NCBI GenBank assembly: GCA_937894775.1
Contig: CALAXC010000170.1
Location: forward strand, 1-19,529
DNA: 19,529 nucleotides
Direction of reading: 5' to 3'
Origin: an uncultured Clostridia bacterium
GTDB taxonomy: Bacteria > Bacillota > Clostridia > Oscillospirales > CAG-272
Both the position numbers and the translations under genes were made by a program. Each line of letters begins with the position of its first letter. Position 1 is the stretch's first letter. The notes beneath the pieces were generated by a model. It saw nothing but the letters and a program-made list of their open reading frames with translations. It made no database searches and was not told the DNA's origin. Of this stretch, positions 6,699 to 15,208 are shown piece after piece.

Positions 6699-8882
6699 TC
6701 AATTATCCAATCGCTGTCTTTCAACGAGCTCGGCAAATTTTCCGTTCTTCGCAATCAGCTCGTCATAGGTACCGTCCTCAACGATCTGTCCCTTTTCGAG
6801 ATAGATGATACGGTCACACTGTCTGATGGTAGAGAGGCGGTGTGCGATCACGATACGGGTACATTTCAACTTGTCGAGAGAATCGGAAACGATCTTCTGC
6901 GTAAGATTATCAAGGGCACTCGTTGCCTCGTCAAACATCAAAATCTTTGGCTTCGGCGCAATAGCACGAGCAATCATCAAGCGCTGACGCTGACCACCCG
7001 AAACACCGCCCGAGCCCTCGGAGATAATGGTGTGCATTCCCATCGGCATTCTTCGGATATCCTCGGCAATTCCCGCCATCTCAGCCGCCTCCCAAGCTTC
7101 ATCCATAGAGAGCTGCGGCGCGGATATGGTAATGTTTGAGAAAATATCGCCTTGGAAAAGCTTACCGTTCTGCATCACAACACCGATCTTGCGGCGCAAG
7201 GATTTGAGGTCGATACCGCTGAGATCCTTTCCGTCATAGTACACGGCACCCTTCCCCGGCTTTTCAAATCCGAGCATAATACGCATCAGCGTAGATTTTC
7301 CGCATCCCGTAGCACCAACAATAGCCACGTACTGACCGGGACGGATCTTGAGCGAGAGATTATCTACCACGAGGGGCATATTCTCATTGTAACGGAAGGA
7401 GACATTGTTCAGCTCAATACCGCCGGAAAGACGGTCGATCACCAGCTTGCCCTCTGAAACCTCTGGAACTGCATCCATAATCGGCTTTGCCATTTCCAAA
7501 ATAGGCTTAAACTGAGCAATGGTGGTGGCAATACCGGCAAGGGACATAAACGCGCCGCTGACCATACCGTATGCGGTATTAAAAGCGTAGTAATCGGCCA
7601 CCGAAACGCCGCTTTGAACCGACATAAAGTACATTACGAGAGCACCTGTAAGGGATATGATCGAAGAGAACGCGCCATTCGCACGCAGGAACATTGGCGG
7701 ATTATACGTTAGCTCCACCTGCTTTGCATAGAGCTTCGACCATCTTGCATAGGCTCTTTTTTCCGCACCCGAAAGCTTTATCTTCTGTACGCCCGTAATC
7801 AGAGCGTAGCTCATACCGCTTTCCTCGGCAGCAATTTCCATCTGTTTTTTTGAATACTTCATCTGATAGAACGTCGTAATCAGAGAAAACAAGATGGTAG
7901 TAAAAATAATCAACAGCGAAGGCACAACAAGTGCGGGAGCATACTCAAAAATCTGCGATACATATATCAGCGAGAAGATGGAAGTAAGTCCCGTATTGAG
8001 TACTGTGGAAATGAGCATCGAGCAGAGAGACTGAATATACTGCGCTCTGCTGGAAAGCTCACCTGCGCTATATTGCTTAAAGAAGTCTGCGGGGAGTGAC
8101 AGCACACGCATCATCGTTGCCGCCTGTACCGACAGATCCATCTTCGTGTTGATTCTCGTCATAATCAGTGTCTTTACTGCACGGATGAGCAGCGAGGATA
8201 TCGTTACGCACACCATAAAGATAGTTATGCCGAAGAGCAGCCGCATACTTTCGCTTTCAACGATCGTACCCATTAAGAGATTGTTAAGCTTCGGGGAGAG
8301 TAAACCAATGAGTGATACCGCAAGAGTTGCGAGTATAACCAACACAAAGTCTGCCGTGGAAAGTGTGTTCAAAATATAACGCATCAGCGTTCTTACTGTC
8401 AGTTTGGTAAGAGGAAACGGCTTATAGAAGCAAATTCCTTCATCTTCAAAGAGAGCTTCCGTCTTTTTCGACAGCTTCACCCACTTACCCGTGGGCGCAT
8501 CAAAGTAAACGTATCCGGAGAGTCCTTTGGGAATAAACGCAACGATACTTCCATCATCCTTCCGCGTACCAAGTACGGCTCCGATACTGTCCTTATACCA
8601 ACCCTTTTCAAGATTGATGTTTCGACGCATAATGCCGTGCGGACGGAGCAAATATTCCAATCTGTCGTTCAATCCCTTGACAGAATCGGGAACCTCGCGT
8701 TGTTTTACCTTATAGAATTTCAGTATCTCTTCAATTGCGCCTTGAGCCTTGGCTTCGTCGCTCGTGAACGCGGACGACATTTTTGAGCCGAGAACCGCAT
8801 CAGCCATTCCGACAAAGGCTTCCTCGAACACCGAGTCGTCGTTTTTCTTTCTGAGTCTTATTTGTTCATCAAACCATCCCAT
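6699..8882 (-). CDS. NHLM/NHLP-type peptide export ABC transporter, ATP-binding (no peptidase)
   Basis: A 727-aa exporter of the second NHLM type (the group of TIGR03797). It has an N-terminal cytoplasmic region of about 160 residues without a C39 Cys/His pair, a membrane domain of about six segments (starting near residue 180), and a C-terminal ATPase with Walker A GATGCGKST (about 523-531), signature SGGQRQRL and Walker B ILMFDEATSALD. It probably pairs with the C39 exporter just upstream as a heterodimer or serial exporter for Nif11-leader peptides. ATG 8882 is chosen over GTG 8942 because AGGAGG lies 7 nt upstream and family proteins begin near MGWFDEQIRLR. Its last codons recur as a relic at 3242-3289. 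The exported substrate is inferred from the nearby precursors. Confidence 0.93.
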   Translation of the reverse strand: MGWFDEQIRLRKKNDDSVFEEAFVGMADAVLGSKMSSAFTSDEAKAQGAIEEILKFYKVKQREVPDSVKGLNDRLEYLLRPHGIMRRNINLEKGWYKDSIGAVLGTRKDDGSIVAFIPKGLSGYVYFDAPTGKWVKLSKKTEALFEDEGICFYKPFPLTKLTVRTLMRYILNTLSTADFVLVILATLAVSLIGLLSPKLNNLLMGTIVESESMRLLFGITIFMVCVTISSLLIRAVKTLIMTRINTKMDLSVQAATMMRVLSLPADFFKQYSAGELSSRAQYIQSLCSMLISTVLNTGLTSIFSLIYVSQIFEYAPALVVPSLLIIFTTILFSLITTFYQMKYSKKQMEIAAEESGMSYALITGVQKIKLSGAEKRAYARWSKLYAKQVELTYNPPMFLRANGAFSSIISLTGALVMYFMSVQSGVSVADYYAFNTAYGMVSGAFMSLAGIATTIAQFKPILEMAKPIMDAVPEVSEGKLVIDRLSGGIELNNVSFRYNENMPLVVDNLSLKIRPGQYVAIVGATGCGKSTLMRIMLGFEKPGKGAVYYDGKDLSGIDLKSLRRKIGVVMQNGKLFQGDIFSNITISAPQLSMDEAWEAAEMAGIAEDIRRMPMGMHTIISEGSGGVSGGQRQRLMIARAIAPKPKILMFDEATSALDNLTQKIVSDSLDKLKCTRIVIAHRLSTIRQCDRIIYLEKGQIVEDGTYDELIAKNGKFAELVERQRLDN

Positions 8883-8970
8883 ATGCCGCCCTCCTATCTG
8901 CTTTGGAAATTCGGGCAACGCACGAATTTCGGCACGAACCACTCAAATTTGAAATCATAGATAACTTCAT
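8869..8970 (-). CDS. Possible 33-aa small ORF between the two exporter genes
   Basis: A GGAGG at 8982-8986, right at the stop of the C39 exporter, is followed 11 nt later by ATG opening a frame that begins MKLSMISNLSGSCRNSCVAR and ends by overlapping the start of the next exporter (stop at 8869-8871). Two cysteines and basic residues are present; no family is recognised. It could be a leader peptide coupling translation of the two exporters, or simply a chance frame in a 104-nt spacer. SD spacing is long. Low confidence. Confidence 0.25.
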   Translation of the reverse strand: MKLSMISNLSGSCRNSCVARISKADRRAAYGMV

Positions 8971-8979
8971 TGTTCGTGC
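8932..8979 (-). repeat. Intergenic stem-loop between exporter genes
   Basis: GCACGAAC and GTTCGTGC form a perfect 8-bp stem (8932-8939 with 8972-8979) around a 32-nt loop that itself contains the 10-bp palindrome TCAAATTTGA (8943-8952). No U-run follows, so it is not an intrinsic terminator. In mRNA it would cover the ATG of the small ORF at 8970 and lie close to the C39 exporter stop. It could set the ratio of the two exporters through RNA stability or translation (inference). Confidence 0.5.
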
Positions 8980-8986
8980 TACCTCC

Positions 8987-11176
8987 TTAATCGCTCGAAA
9001 CAAGCTTCGTGTAGAAGCCGCCGAGAGCGTAAAGTTCATCGTGTGTACCACGCTCTACAACGTTGCCGTGATCCATTACGATGATCTCGTCACAATCACG
9101 AATAGTAGAGAGTCGGTGAGCAACCACGATACAGGTAATTCCTCTGTCCTTGATAGATTTGACGACCTCATACTCAGTCTTGGCGTCAAGTGCCGAGGTT
9201 GCCTCGTCAAGAATAATGATCGTGGGATCCTGAGCCAACACTCGGGCAATTTCCATTCTCTGACGCTGACCGCCCGAGAAATCTTTACCACCCTCGGTGA
9301 TCCTGTAATTATAACCGCCGTCACGCTGCATAATGTCCTCGTGGAGCTGTGCGTCACGGGCTGCCATAATCATTTCAAAGTCCTCAATGGAGGAGTCCCA
9401 CATCTTGATATTGTTGGCAATAGTATCTTCAAACAAAATAATATCCTGGTCAACGACTGCAAGAGAACCCGTAAACACGCTTCTGTCAATTTGGGTTATA
9501 GGCTTCCCGTCAAACAAAATCTCTCCGCTCCAGGGCTGATAAAGTCCCGAAATGAGCTTTGAAATGGTTGACTTTCCGCAACCCGACGTGCCGACAAAAG
9601 CAACACGGCTACCCGGCTTTAGGGTGAGATTGAAATCGCGAATCAGCGGCTCTGCAAGACGGGAGTAGCCAAATGTTACGTTACGAAGCTCTACGTTACC
9701 CGAAAGCTTGTCGTACTCTGCATTCTCGTCAAGCTCCGTATCATTCAAGCAGGTCACGTCGGTAGGATACTGCATAACGTCCTCAATGCGTTCCATTTCC
9801 GCTCTCATTTCCTGCAAGGTCTGACCTGCCGAAATCAGTGTTTGAGCGGGTGAGAGGAAGGAACCAAGGAAGCCTTGGAACGCCATTACCATACCGATTG
9901 TAAACTGTCCCTCGATCGTCAAATACACGCCGACAATCAATACTGCCGTGTTCGTAAGAGAGGATACTAACTGAGGTATCAGACCGAGATACTGATTGAG
10001 CTTTGCAAACTTGACCTTTTGGGTATTTACGCTCGCCTGATAGCCCGCCCATTTTTCAAAGAATCCGTTTTCAGCTCCACTCGCCTTGATCGTCTCGATC
10101 ATTTCAATTCCGGCAACGGTAGCACCCGCAAGCTTTCCTGCGTCACGCATAGAAACACGGGTAATATTGACTCTCTTCTTTGAAATAAAGCGAGAAACGA
10201 ACATATTGATAAAGATAGAAGCTACTCCGATCAACGTCAAAAGCACGCTGTATCGAATCATAACCACCAAATAAAATACCATCATACACGCCTCAATCAC
10301 GATAGGTGCAAAGGTATTTACAAGGCTGGATGCGATAGAAGCATTGGAGCCTTTTCTTTGTTGGATATCGCCTGCCATTCTCTGCGAGAAGAACTCCATG
10401 GGCATTCGGAGCACCTTCCACATAAACGTGGTGCTGCCGACTGCGGCAATCTTCGCATTGATCCTTGCCGCAAATACGGCTTGTATAAACGATATGATAA
10501 TCTGTATACCCGATAGCGCTGCAAGCGCCCATATAAACGGTATGAACCAGTCGGGGTTTTGTCCCGTCAGCAATCGGTCGATAAAAATGCGAGAAAATGC
10601 GGGCTCAATGATACCGATGAGCGAAGCAATCACCGTTGTAATAACCGTAAACGCAACTGCCACACCCGCCCCCTTCATCTTCGCTTTAGCAAACGCAAGC
10701 ATGCTCTTGGGTTTGCCACTCGGCTCAAATGTCTCGGATGGCTCAAACATCAAACAAATACCCGTAAAGGATTTGTCGAAGGTCTCCATCGGCACGGTAT
10801 AACAGCCCTTTGCGGGATCGTTTAGCACCGCCTTGTTGCCCTTAAATCCGTCAAGCACGAGAAAGTGATTGAAATTCCAGTGAATGATGCAGGGGAATTT
10901 TCCGTTTGCCTTCAAATCCTCCGGCTCGTAACGGTAGCCTTTTGCCACAAGTCCGTAACTCCTTGCGGCTTTTAATACGTTTTTTGCATTGGATCCGTCT
11001 CTTGATACGCCGCAATCTGCGCGTACCTGCTCAAGAGGAATCCATTTCCCATAATAGGCGAGGATCATCGTCAGCGATGCCGCACCGCATTCCAGTGCTT
11101 CCATCTGCATAATGACAGGAACCTTAGCCGCGCCTTTCGTTATGGGTTGCTTGATCGGTTTCGTAGCTTTACCCAT
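8987..11176 (-). CDS. NHLM/NHLP-type ABC exporter with C39 peptidase domain
   Basis: A 729-aa peptidase-containing exporter (the group of TIGR03796) that should cut precursors after Gly-Gly and export the core. The N-terminal C39 domain shows catalytic Cys30 in MEALECGAASL, His104 in HWNFNHFLVLDGF and Asp120 in LNDPAKG, so it appears active. A membrane domain follows from about residue 170, then an ATPase with Walker A GTSGCGKST (about 529-537), signature FSGGQRQRM and Walker B IIILDEATSALD. ATG 11176 is preferred to GTG 11185 because GAGGTGG lies 6-8 nt upstream of it and would overlap the GTG. It follows the membrane adaptor gene by about 10 nt. The Nif11-leader precursors with GG sites at 118-429 and 2749-3153 are the obvious substrates. 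Confidence 0.94.
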   Translation of the reverse strand: MGKATKPIKQPITKGAAKVPVIMQMEALECGAASLTMILAYYGKWIPLEQVRADCGVSRDGSNAKNVLKAARSYGLVAKGYRYEPEDLKANGKFPCIIHWNFNHFLVLDGFKGNKAVLNDPAKGCYTVPMETFDKSFTGICLMFEPSETFEPSGKPKSMLAFAKAKMKGAGVAVAFTVITTVIASLIGIIEPAFSRIFIDRLLTGQNPDWFIPFIWALAALSGIQIIISFIQAVFAARINAKIAAVGSTTFMWKVLRMPMEFFSQRMAGDIQQRKGSNASIASSLVNTFAPIVIEACMMVFYLVVMIRYSVLLTLIGVASIFINMFVSRFISKKRVNITRVSMRDAGKLAGATVAGIEMIETIKASGAENGFFEKWAGYQASVNTQKVKFAKLNQYLGLIPQLVSSLTNTAVLIVGVYLTIEGQFTIGMVMAFQGFLGSFLSPAQTLISAGQTLQEMRAEMERIEDVMQYPTDVTCLNDTELDENAEYDKLSGNVELRNVTFGYSRLAEPLIRDFNLTLKPGSRVAFVGTSGCGKSTISKLISGLYQPWSGEILFDGKPITQIDRSVFTGSLAVVDQDIILFEDTIANNIKMWDSSIEDFEMIMAARDAQLHEDIMQRDGGYNYRITEGGKDFSGGQRQRMEIARVLAQDPTIIILDEATSALDAKTEYEVVKSIKDRGITCIVVAHRLSTIRDCDEIIVMDHGNVVERGTHDELYALGGFYTKLVSSD

Positions 11177-11186
11177 ATCCGCCACC

Positions 11187-11660
11187 TCAATTCAGAATGA
11201 AGGATATAGGAGAAACGCTCTCTATCACGATCTCAGCGTTATGTATGCCATCGGCAAAATCACCGCTGACCTTTACGGCAAATACCCACTCACCGTTTAC
11301 AAGATTTCCAACGTGAAGCGCGTAGTCGGTAAACGTACCGTCAACAGCCACGGGAGATGAAGCAATCTCGGTAACGGTTCCTTCTTTATCACCGATGCGA
11401 ACGGTCATACCATTCTCAACCGAAGCAATGTCGGTCTCTTTCACATAAATTGTTACCTCACCGTTTTCTGCAACGGCAACGGTGGAAAGGGTGGTATCCA
11501 ACGTTCCTACAACACCCCAAACAATAGCGCCGACAAGCAATACAATAATCGCAGCCAGTATCATCCAAACTCCGGGATTGGATACGCGGATATACTCATT
11601 CAGTTGCTCGGGCGAGGATACCCGATCTACACTCTTCTTTCTAAATAACTGTTCGTTCAT
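11187..11660 (-). CDS. Compact membrane adaptor of NHLP peptide secretion system (157 aa)
   Basis: Begins with a motif typical of NHLP-system adaptor proteins (FRKKSVDRVSSPEQL), then one transmembrane helix (about 31-52) and an extracytoplasmic beta-rich part with HlyD/biotinyl-lipoyl-like strands (GEVTIYVKETD, GMTVRIGDKEG). Full HlyD-type adaptors are commonly about 400 aa with a long coiled-coil hairpin; that hairpin is absent here, in keeping with a cell without an outer membrane. It lies directly upstream of the C39 exporter, so it probably helps hand the peptide on at the membrane surface. Start ATG 11660 has only a weak GTGGTG ribosome site, and it follows the nucleosidase stop by 62 nt with no promoter visible. 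Family assignment is good; the exact role is inferred. Confidence 0.82.
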   Translation of the reverse strand: MNEQLFRKKSVDRVSSPEQLNEYIRVSNPGVWMILAAIIVLLVGAIVWGVVGTLDTTLSTVAVAENGEVTIYVKETDIASVENGMTVRIGDKEGTVTEIASSPVAVDGTFTDYALHVGNLVNGEWVFAVKVSGDFADGIHNAEIVIESVSPISFILN

Positions 11661-11722
11661 AATATTTCACCACTCACTTCTTGATCGTTTGTTCCGTTGT
11701 TACGGCATTCGTTGAATTATCA

Positions 11723-12496
11723 CTAACAGGGTAAGTAATTTTCAATCAGATATTTCGCAAACTGAGAGCTTGTAAATGCCGCAAACCTCTGATACTGATC
11801 CGATTTTTCTTCATCGGCGTAATCGCAAACACTTTTAATAATCAGTCCTTTGGGTTTAGGAAGTATAGCCTGCTCAACCGCATACATTACGGCATACGAT
11901 TCCATATCCAATGCTGCCGTATTTCCGTATTGAGAATGAATCTGCTTATCTACGACCTCACTGTTTGCGACCACGGTGGAACCGCAAGCCATCGGACCGA
12001 TATGTACGTGAAATTCATTGTCAGGACTCTCGATTGCTCGCTCTACAAGTGCAATTAAGCTCTCGTCCGTGTTTACAAAGCGCGGGCGAGGAATAAAGCC
12101 AACCTCTCCATAGGATACTCTCGCTCTTTTGGCTGATACGAATTTACCGGATGAATAATCCCATACAACGTCGGGAATTACAATATCTCCGTATATTTGT
12201 TCCACCGAGTTTCTATGTGCAACCCCCGCGGCTATTCCAACCATAAAGACAAATCTTGGCTTGAATAGGGTGATCATCTTCATTGTCAGCACACCCGCGG
12301 CGGTCATACCCATTTCGTCTTGCCGTGCGGCTACAAGCTTCAGACGCTTCCCTTTTCGCTCAACCGCCGTTTCATAGTATTTCTGACTATCTCCCTCTAA
12401 ATTCAGAGGTTTCCAATCCTTATACATATGCATAACTCCCGCTTCCTCGGTGGCTGTTGCGGTAATTAAAGCAACGTAATAATCAAAATTTTTCAA
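11723..12496 (-). CDS. Phosphorylase-superfamily nucleosidase (MTA/SAH nucleosidase-like, 257 aa)
   Basis: A PNP/UDP phosphorylase-fold enzyme. Signs are VALITATATEEAGV at the N-terminus, the glycine-rich FVFMVGIAAGVAHR, a GPMACGSTVVANSEVV segment, ALDMESYAV (the Met-Glu nucleoside-binding motif) and SVCDYADEEK near the end. The family includes MTA/SAH nucleosidases and the nucleoside-processing domains attached to some conflict-system proteins. The start codon is TTG (12494-12496) with AAGGA 8 nt upstream; the next in-frame Met would delete conserved strand 1. It sits between the RsbW-like ATPase and the peptide exporter. If it hydrolyses SAH it could relieve product inhibition of the methyltransferase at 15205-16065; this is inference, and another nucleoside substrate is possible. 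Confidence 0.85.
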   Translation of the reverse strand: MKNFDYYVALITATATEEAGVMHMYKDWKPLNLEGDSQKYYETAVERKGKRLKLVAARQDEMGMTAAGVLTMKMITLFKPRFVFMVGIAAGVAHRNSVEQIYGDIVIPDVVWDYSSGKFVSAKRARVSYGEVGFIPRPRFVNTDESLIALVERAIESPDNEFHVHIGPMACGSTVVANSEVVDKQIHSQYGNTAALDMESYAVMYAVEQAILPKPKGLIIKSVCDYADEEKSDQYQRFAAFTSSQFAKYLIENYLPC

Positions 12497-12547
12497 AGCA
12501 ATTTTCCTTTTCGTCCTCTTGATAGCGTTTAATCTGATAGATTATCC

Positions 12548-12955
12548 TCAGATGTTCTTTTTGATCTTCAAAATGTTTTGACCGTCTTTATATTCGTAGG
12601 TTATCTCATCCATGCTTTGCTTGACCATATAGATACCAAGTCCACCGATTTCTCTTTCTTCAGCGGAAAGCGTAATATCCGGATCGTCCTTGCCAAGCGG
12701 ATCATACGGAACTCCGTTATCAATAAATGTGATAATAACCGCCAACGGAGCCTCACTCACCTCAACCCGAACGGTTGCGCTACCAACTTCGGTGTTATAA
12801 GCGTAATGAGCAATGTTTCCGAAAAGCTCGTCAATAGCTATGTCAATTTGCATCTGCGCCTTGATGGGGCAATCCATCAACTCAAGCTGTGCATTGACGA
12901 ATTCCGTAACGGTCTCAATATTTTCAACAGTTGCAGCAAGGGTTAACTCCTTCAT
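12548..12955 (-). CDS. RsbW/SpoIIAB-like serine kinase / ATPase (135 aa)
   Basis: A single GHKL-type ATPase domain of the anti-sigma kinase group. The N-box is IAIDELFGNIAH (Glu43, Asn47), the G1 box IDNGVPYDP (Asp79, Gly81) and the glycine lid GGLGIYMVKQSMD (104-107), all intact, so ATP binding and kinase activity are likely. Such proteins phosphorylate a STAS antagonist and hold a sigma factor or other partner until a PP2C phosphatase reverses this. It overlaps the phosphatase gene upstream by 4 nt (12952-12955), with GAGGAG 8 nt before its ATG. A STAS protein (19235-19529) and two phosphatases lie in the same unit. No sigma factor gene is visible, so its target is unknown. Confidence 0.92.
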   Translation of the reverse strand: MKELTLAATVENIETVTEFVNAQLELMDCPIKAQMQIDIAIDELFGNIAHYAYNTEVGSATVRVEVSEAPLAVIITFIDNGVPYDPLGKDDPDITLSAEEREIGGLGIYMVKQSMDEITYEYKDGQNILKIKKNI

Positions 12956-14604
12956 TGGGCATCCTCCTCATTGGTTTCCATTCTTGCCTTGTATTCAAGG
13001 CAAAGCATTGTAATATCGTCGAACTGGTCGGCATCTCCTACAAATTCGTCTATATCCTTTTTTATTGCGGGAAGAATATCGTTCGGAGTGCCTCCCTTAA
13101 CTTTGTTAAGGATCGCTCCAAGTCTATTCATTCCATAAAGTTCGTTTTTGAGATTGGTCGCTTCGGTTACGCCGTCCGTGTATTGGAATATCTTATCTCC
13201 GGGTTCAAGCCTCGTTGAGCCTGCACGGTATTTCATACCTTCCATACCGGCAAGAACGAAGCCTGCACGGATTTTATAAGGCTCAAAGTCACCGCCTGCT
13301 TTGCAGATAAAGGGCATTTCGTGTCCTGCATTCACATAAACGAACTCGCCCGTTACAAGGTCAAGCACGCCCTCAAAGGCTGTAATAAACAATTCTTCGC
13401 TGTTAGACTCGCACAGAAGCTGATTGACCTCGGTGAACACCTTGCCGAGATCTCTGCCCGGTGTGGTGTGGTCTTTTATCAAGGTTTTACCGATAACCAT
13501 AAAGAGTGCCGCCGGAACACCCTTACCCGAAACGTCTGCCATAACAATGGCAAGGTGGGTATCGTCCACCATAAAGAAGTCATAAAAGTCACCGCCGACC
13601 TCCTTGGCAGGCTCCATCGTGGCGTAAATATCAAATTCTTTTCTTTCGGGGAAAGCCGGAAAGATGCACGGAAGCATAGATGCCTGAATATGCTTTGCAA
13701 TATCAAGCTCAGCACCGATTCTTTCCTTTTCCGCCGTAACCTTAGACAAATTTGCAATATAGTTTTCAAGCTCCGCCAGCATGAAGTTGAAGGATTGGCT
13801 CAGGGATTCGATCTCGTCCCCCGTTTTGATATCGATGTGCTGATTTTCAAACGTACCGGTCTTGGTAATCTCCTGAGTAAAAGCGGTCAATTTTCCAACA
13901 GGCTTTGTAACCATCTTTCTTACAAAGAAGATATACAAAATGATGGTAATACCGATAATCGCAAAGGAGATCAGCAGCATATTGATAAGGAAGGAGTTGA
14001 GGTATGCTCTCACTTCGCTCATATCGAGTATGTACTGAATTTCCGCGATAGCGTTTCCGTTCTCGTCAAGAATGACCGAAACGCCCGTGTAATTGTATCC
14101 GTAGTCGTTGTCCGTTACGAGAGGAGTGTCAATTCCTTTATTATCTCTGTATCTTTCCCAAATGGTGATATATTTTTCCATATCGGCAGGATCGTCGGGA
14201 TTTGCCGCGTCTACGTACAGAATATCACTGCCGTAAGGAAGCTGATTGGCGGGATCGTCTCCCATTTCCTCCACCATTGCGTCAATGTAGAAGCAAACGC
14301 TGTCCTCATCGGGAACAACGAGGGAGAGGAAGGTGATATCGCCGTCCTTTTTCAACTGATTGAAGAGATCATACATTTTCTGATATTCGGGTGTCTCATC
14401 GCCGCCCTCTGTAAGAATCGTTTTCACATCCTCAATGTCAAGCATAGCGGCTATGGCATTGCTGTTCGTCATAACTCTTTCCGCATACATTTCTTCCAGA
14501 TAGGATTTCGAGGTTGCGTAGCTAAAGAGCGAGATCGCAATCGTAAGAACAAGTCCGACGATTCCAAGTGAAATAATGAATTTAGGCAAAAGTTTAAGCT
14601 TCAT
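12952..14604 (-). CDS. Membrane SpoIIE-type PP2C phosphatase with extracytoplasmic sensor and HAMP (550 aa)
   Basis: TM1 (about 8-29), an extracytoplasmic sensor of about 175 residues, TM2 (205-228), HAMP (229-282), a short coiled linker and a SpoIIE-type PP2C domain (about 305-540). Metal ligands are present: GGDFYDFF (Asp339), ADVSGKG (Asp357), YTDGVTEA and FDDITML. It should dephosphorylate a phospho-STAS protein, probably the one at 19235, in response to an outside signal. A frame opens at 14649, but ATG 14604 is chosen since GGGGAG lies 8 nt upstream and the hydrophobic helix then falls at the N-terminus; it overlaps the acetyltransferase stop by 11 nt. The catalytic domain is nearly identical to that at 17803-19230, while the sensor is unrelated. 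The ligand is unknown. Confidence 0.94.
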   Translation of the reverse strand: MKLKLLPKFIISLGIVGLVLTIAISLFSYATSKSYLEEMYAERVMTNSNAIAAMLDIEDVKTILTEGGDETPEYQKMYDLFNQLKKDGDITFLSLVVPDEDSVCFYIDAMVEEMGDDPANQLPYGSDILYVDAANPDDPADMEKYITIWERYRDNKGIDTPLVTDNDYGYNYTGVSVILDENGNAIAEIQYILDMSEVRAYLNSFLINMLLISFAIIGITIILYIFFVRKMVTKPVGKLTAFTQEITKTGTFENQHIDIKTGDEIESLSQSFNFMLAELENYIANLSKVTAEKERIGAELDIAKHIQASMLPCIFPAFPERKEFDIYATMEPAKEVGGDFYDFFMVDDTHLAIVMADVSGKGVPAALFMVIGKTLIKDHTTPGRDLGKVFTEVNQLLCESNSEELFITAFEGVLDLVTGEFVYVNAGHEMPFICKAGGDFEPYKIRAGFVLAGMEGMKYRAGSTRLEPGDKIFQYTDGVTEATNLKNELYGMNRLGAILNKVKGGTPNDILPAIKKDIDEFVGDADQFDDITMLCLEYKARMETNEEDAQ

Positions 14605-15208
14605 TGTTCGTCTCCCCGTCAAGTCGTTTATAGTAAACCTCCGCATCACACAGGCATCTGCCGTGGCAGATCGGGCATATCAGCTCGGTATCGTCATACC
14701 AAACTTTTTTTGCTTCGGATAAATAAGCGAATTTACATTCCGAAAGAGCTTTGCCCAGCGGAAGGATGCCGCCCGGCTTCCAACAAACGATAAAAGTAAC
14801 GTCTATGGAAAGCTCTTTTAGCCTCTCCAAAATAAAGTTTATCATTTGTGCGGCAAAACCGATGCCGCGATATTCTGCTTTAAGTCCCACCGACTGAATT
14901 TTACCGACCATTTTATCGGTGCGGGAATACACCTTGCGAAACAGCTCTGCGTCAAGCTTTGCATATTTCGCAATATCTTCCGGATCGGTAAGATAGTAAT
15001 ATATATATCCAACGGGTTCTCCCGCTTCGCTTTTTAGAAGATAGAAAAATCTGTCCGCAGCACCAACCGCAGAGGCAATTTCTTCTGCCCCATACAGATT
15101 TTCACCAACGCACTCGTCACATAAAAGACGGGCTTCGTTGACTTCTTCCTCTAAAAGAGGTTTCAGATAAAACACGCCTTTGTTTTCAAGATTAAATGTG
15201 TATTTCAT
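14594..15208 (-). CDS. GNAT-family acetyltransferase with Cys-rich C-terminal knuckle (204 aa)
   Basis: Motif A of GNAT enzymes is clear: SVGLKAEYRGIGFAAQMINF (R114-G-I-G-F-A119 for acetyl-CoA pyrophosphate), preceded by strands GEPVGYIYYYL. The C-terminus adds CPICHGRCLC (Cys178, 181, 185, 187), a probable metal-binding knuckle not usual in the family. It overlaps the methyltransferase by 4 nt (15205-15208) and the phosphatase by 11 nt, so it is translationally embedded in the signalling operon. The acceptor is unknown; a small amine, a peptide N-terminus or a regulatory protein are all possible. AAAGG lies 6 nt before the ATG. The family call is firm; specificity is not. Confidence 0.85.
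   Translation of the reverse strand: MKYTFNLENKGVFYLKPLLEEEVNEARLLCDECVGENLYGAEEIASAVGAADRFFYLLKSEAGEPVGYIYYYLTDPEDIAKYAKLDAELFRKVYSRTDKMVGKIQSVGLKAEYRGIGFAAQMINFILERLKELSIDVTFIVCWKPGGILPLGKALSECKFAYLSEAKKVWYDDTELICPICHGRCLCDAEVYYKRLDGETNNEA

Noticed and set aside
8883..8942. Longer exporter start (GTG at 8942)
   Set aside because: It lacks a ribosome site, and the added residues fall inside the spacer with the stem-loop; ATG 8882 has an ideal AGGAGG.
12548..12955. Assigning the kinase as a sigma-factor inhibitor and naming it rsbW or spoIIAB
   Set aside because: No sigma factor gene lies nearby and the family has many targets, so the symbol would overstate what is visible.
13321..14571. 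Long plus-strand open frame (416 codons) antisense to the phosphatase gene
   Set aside because: It is the complement of a well-supported gene; its translation shows no domain, no ribosome site and odd composition.
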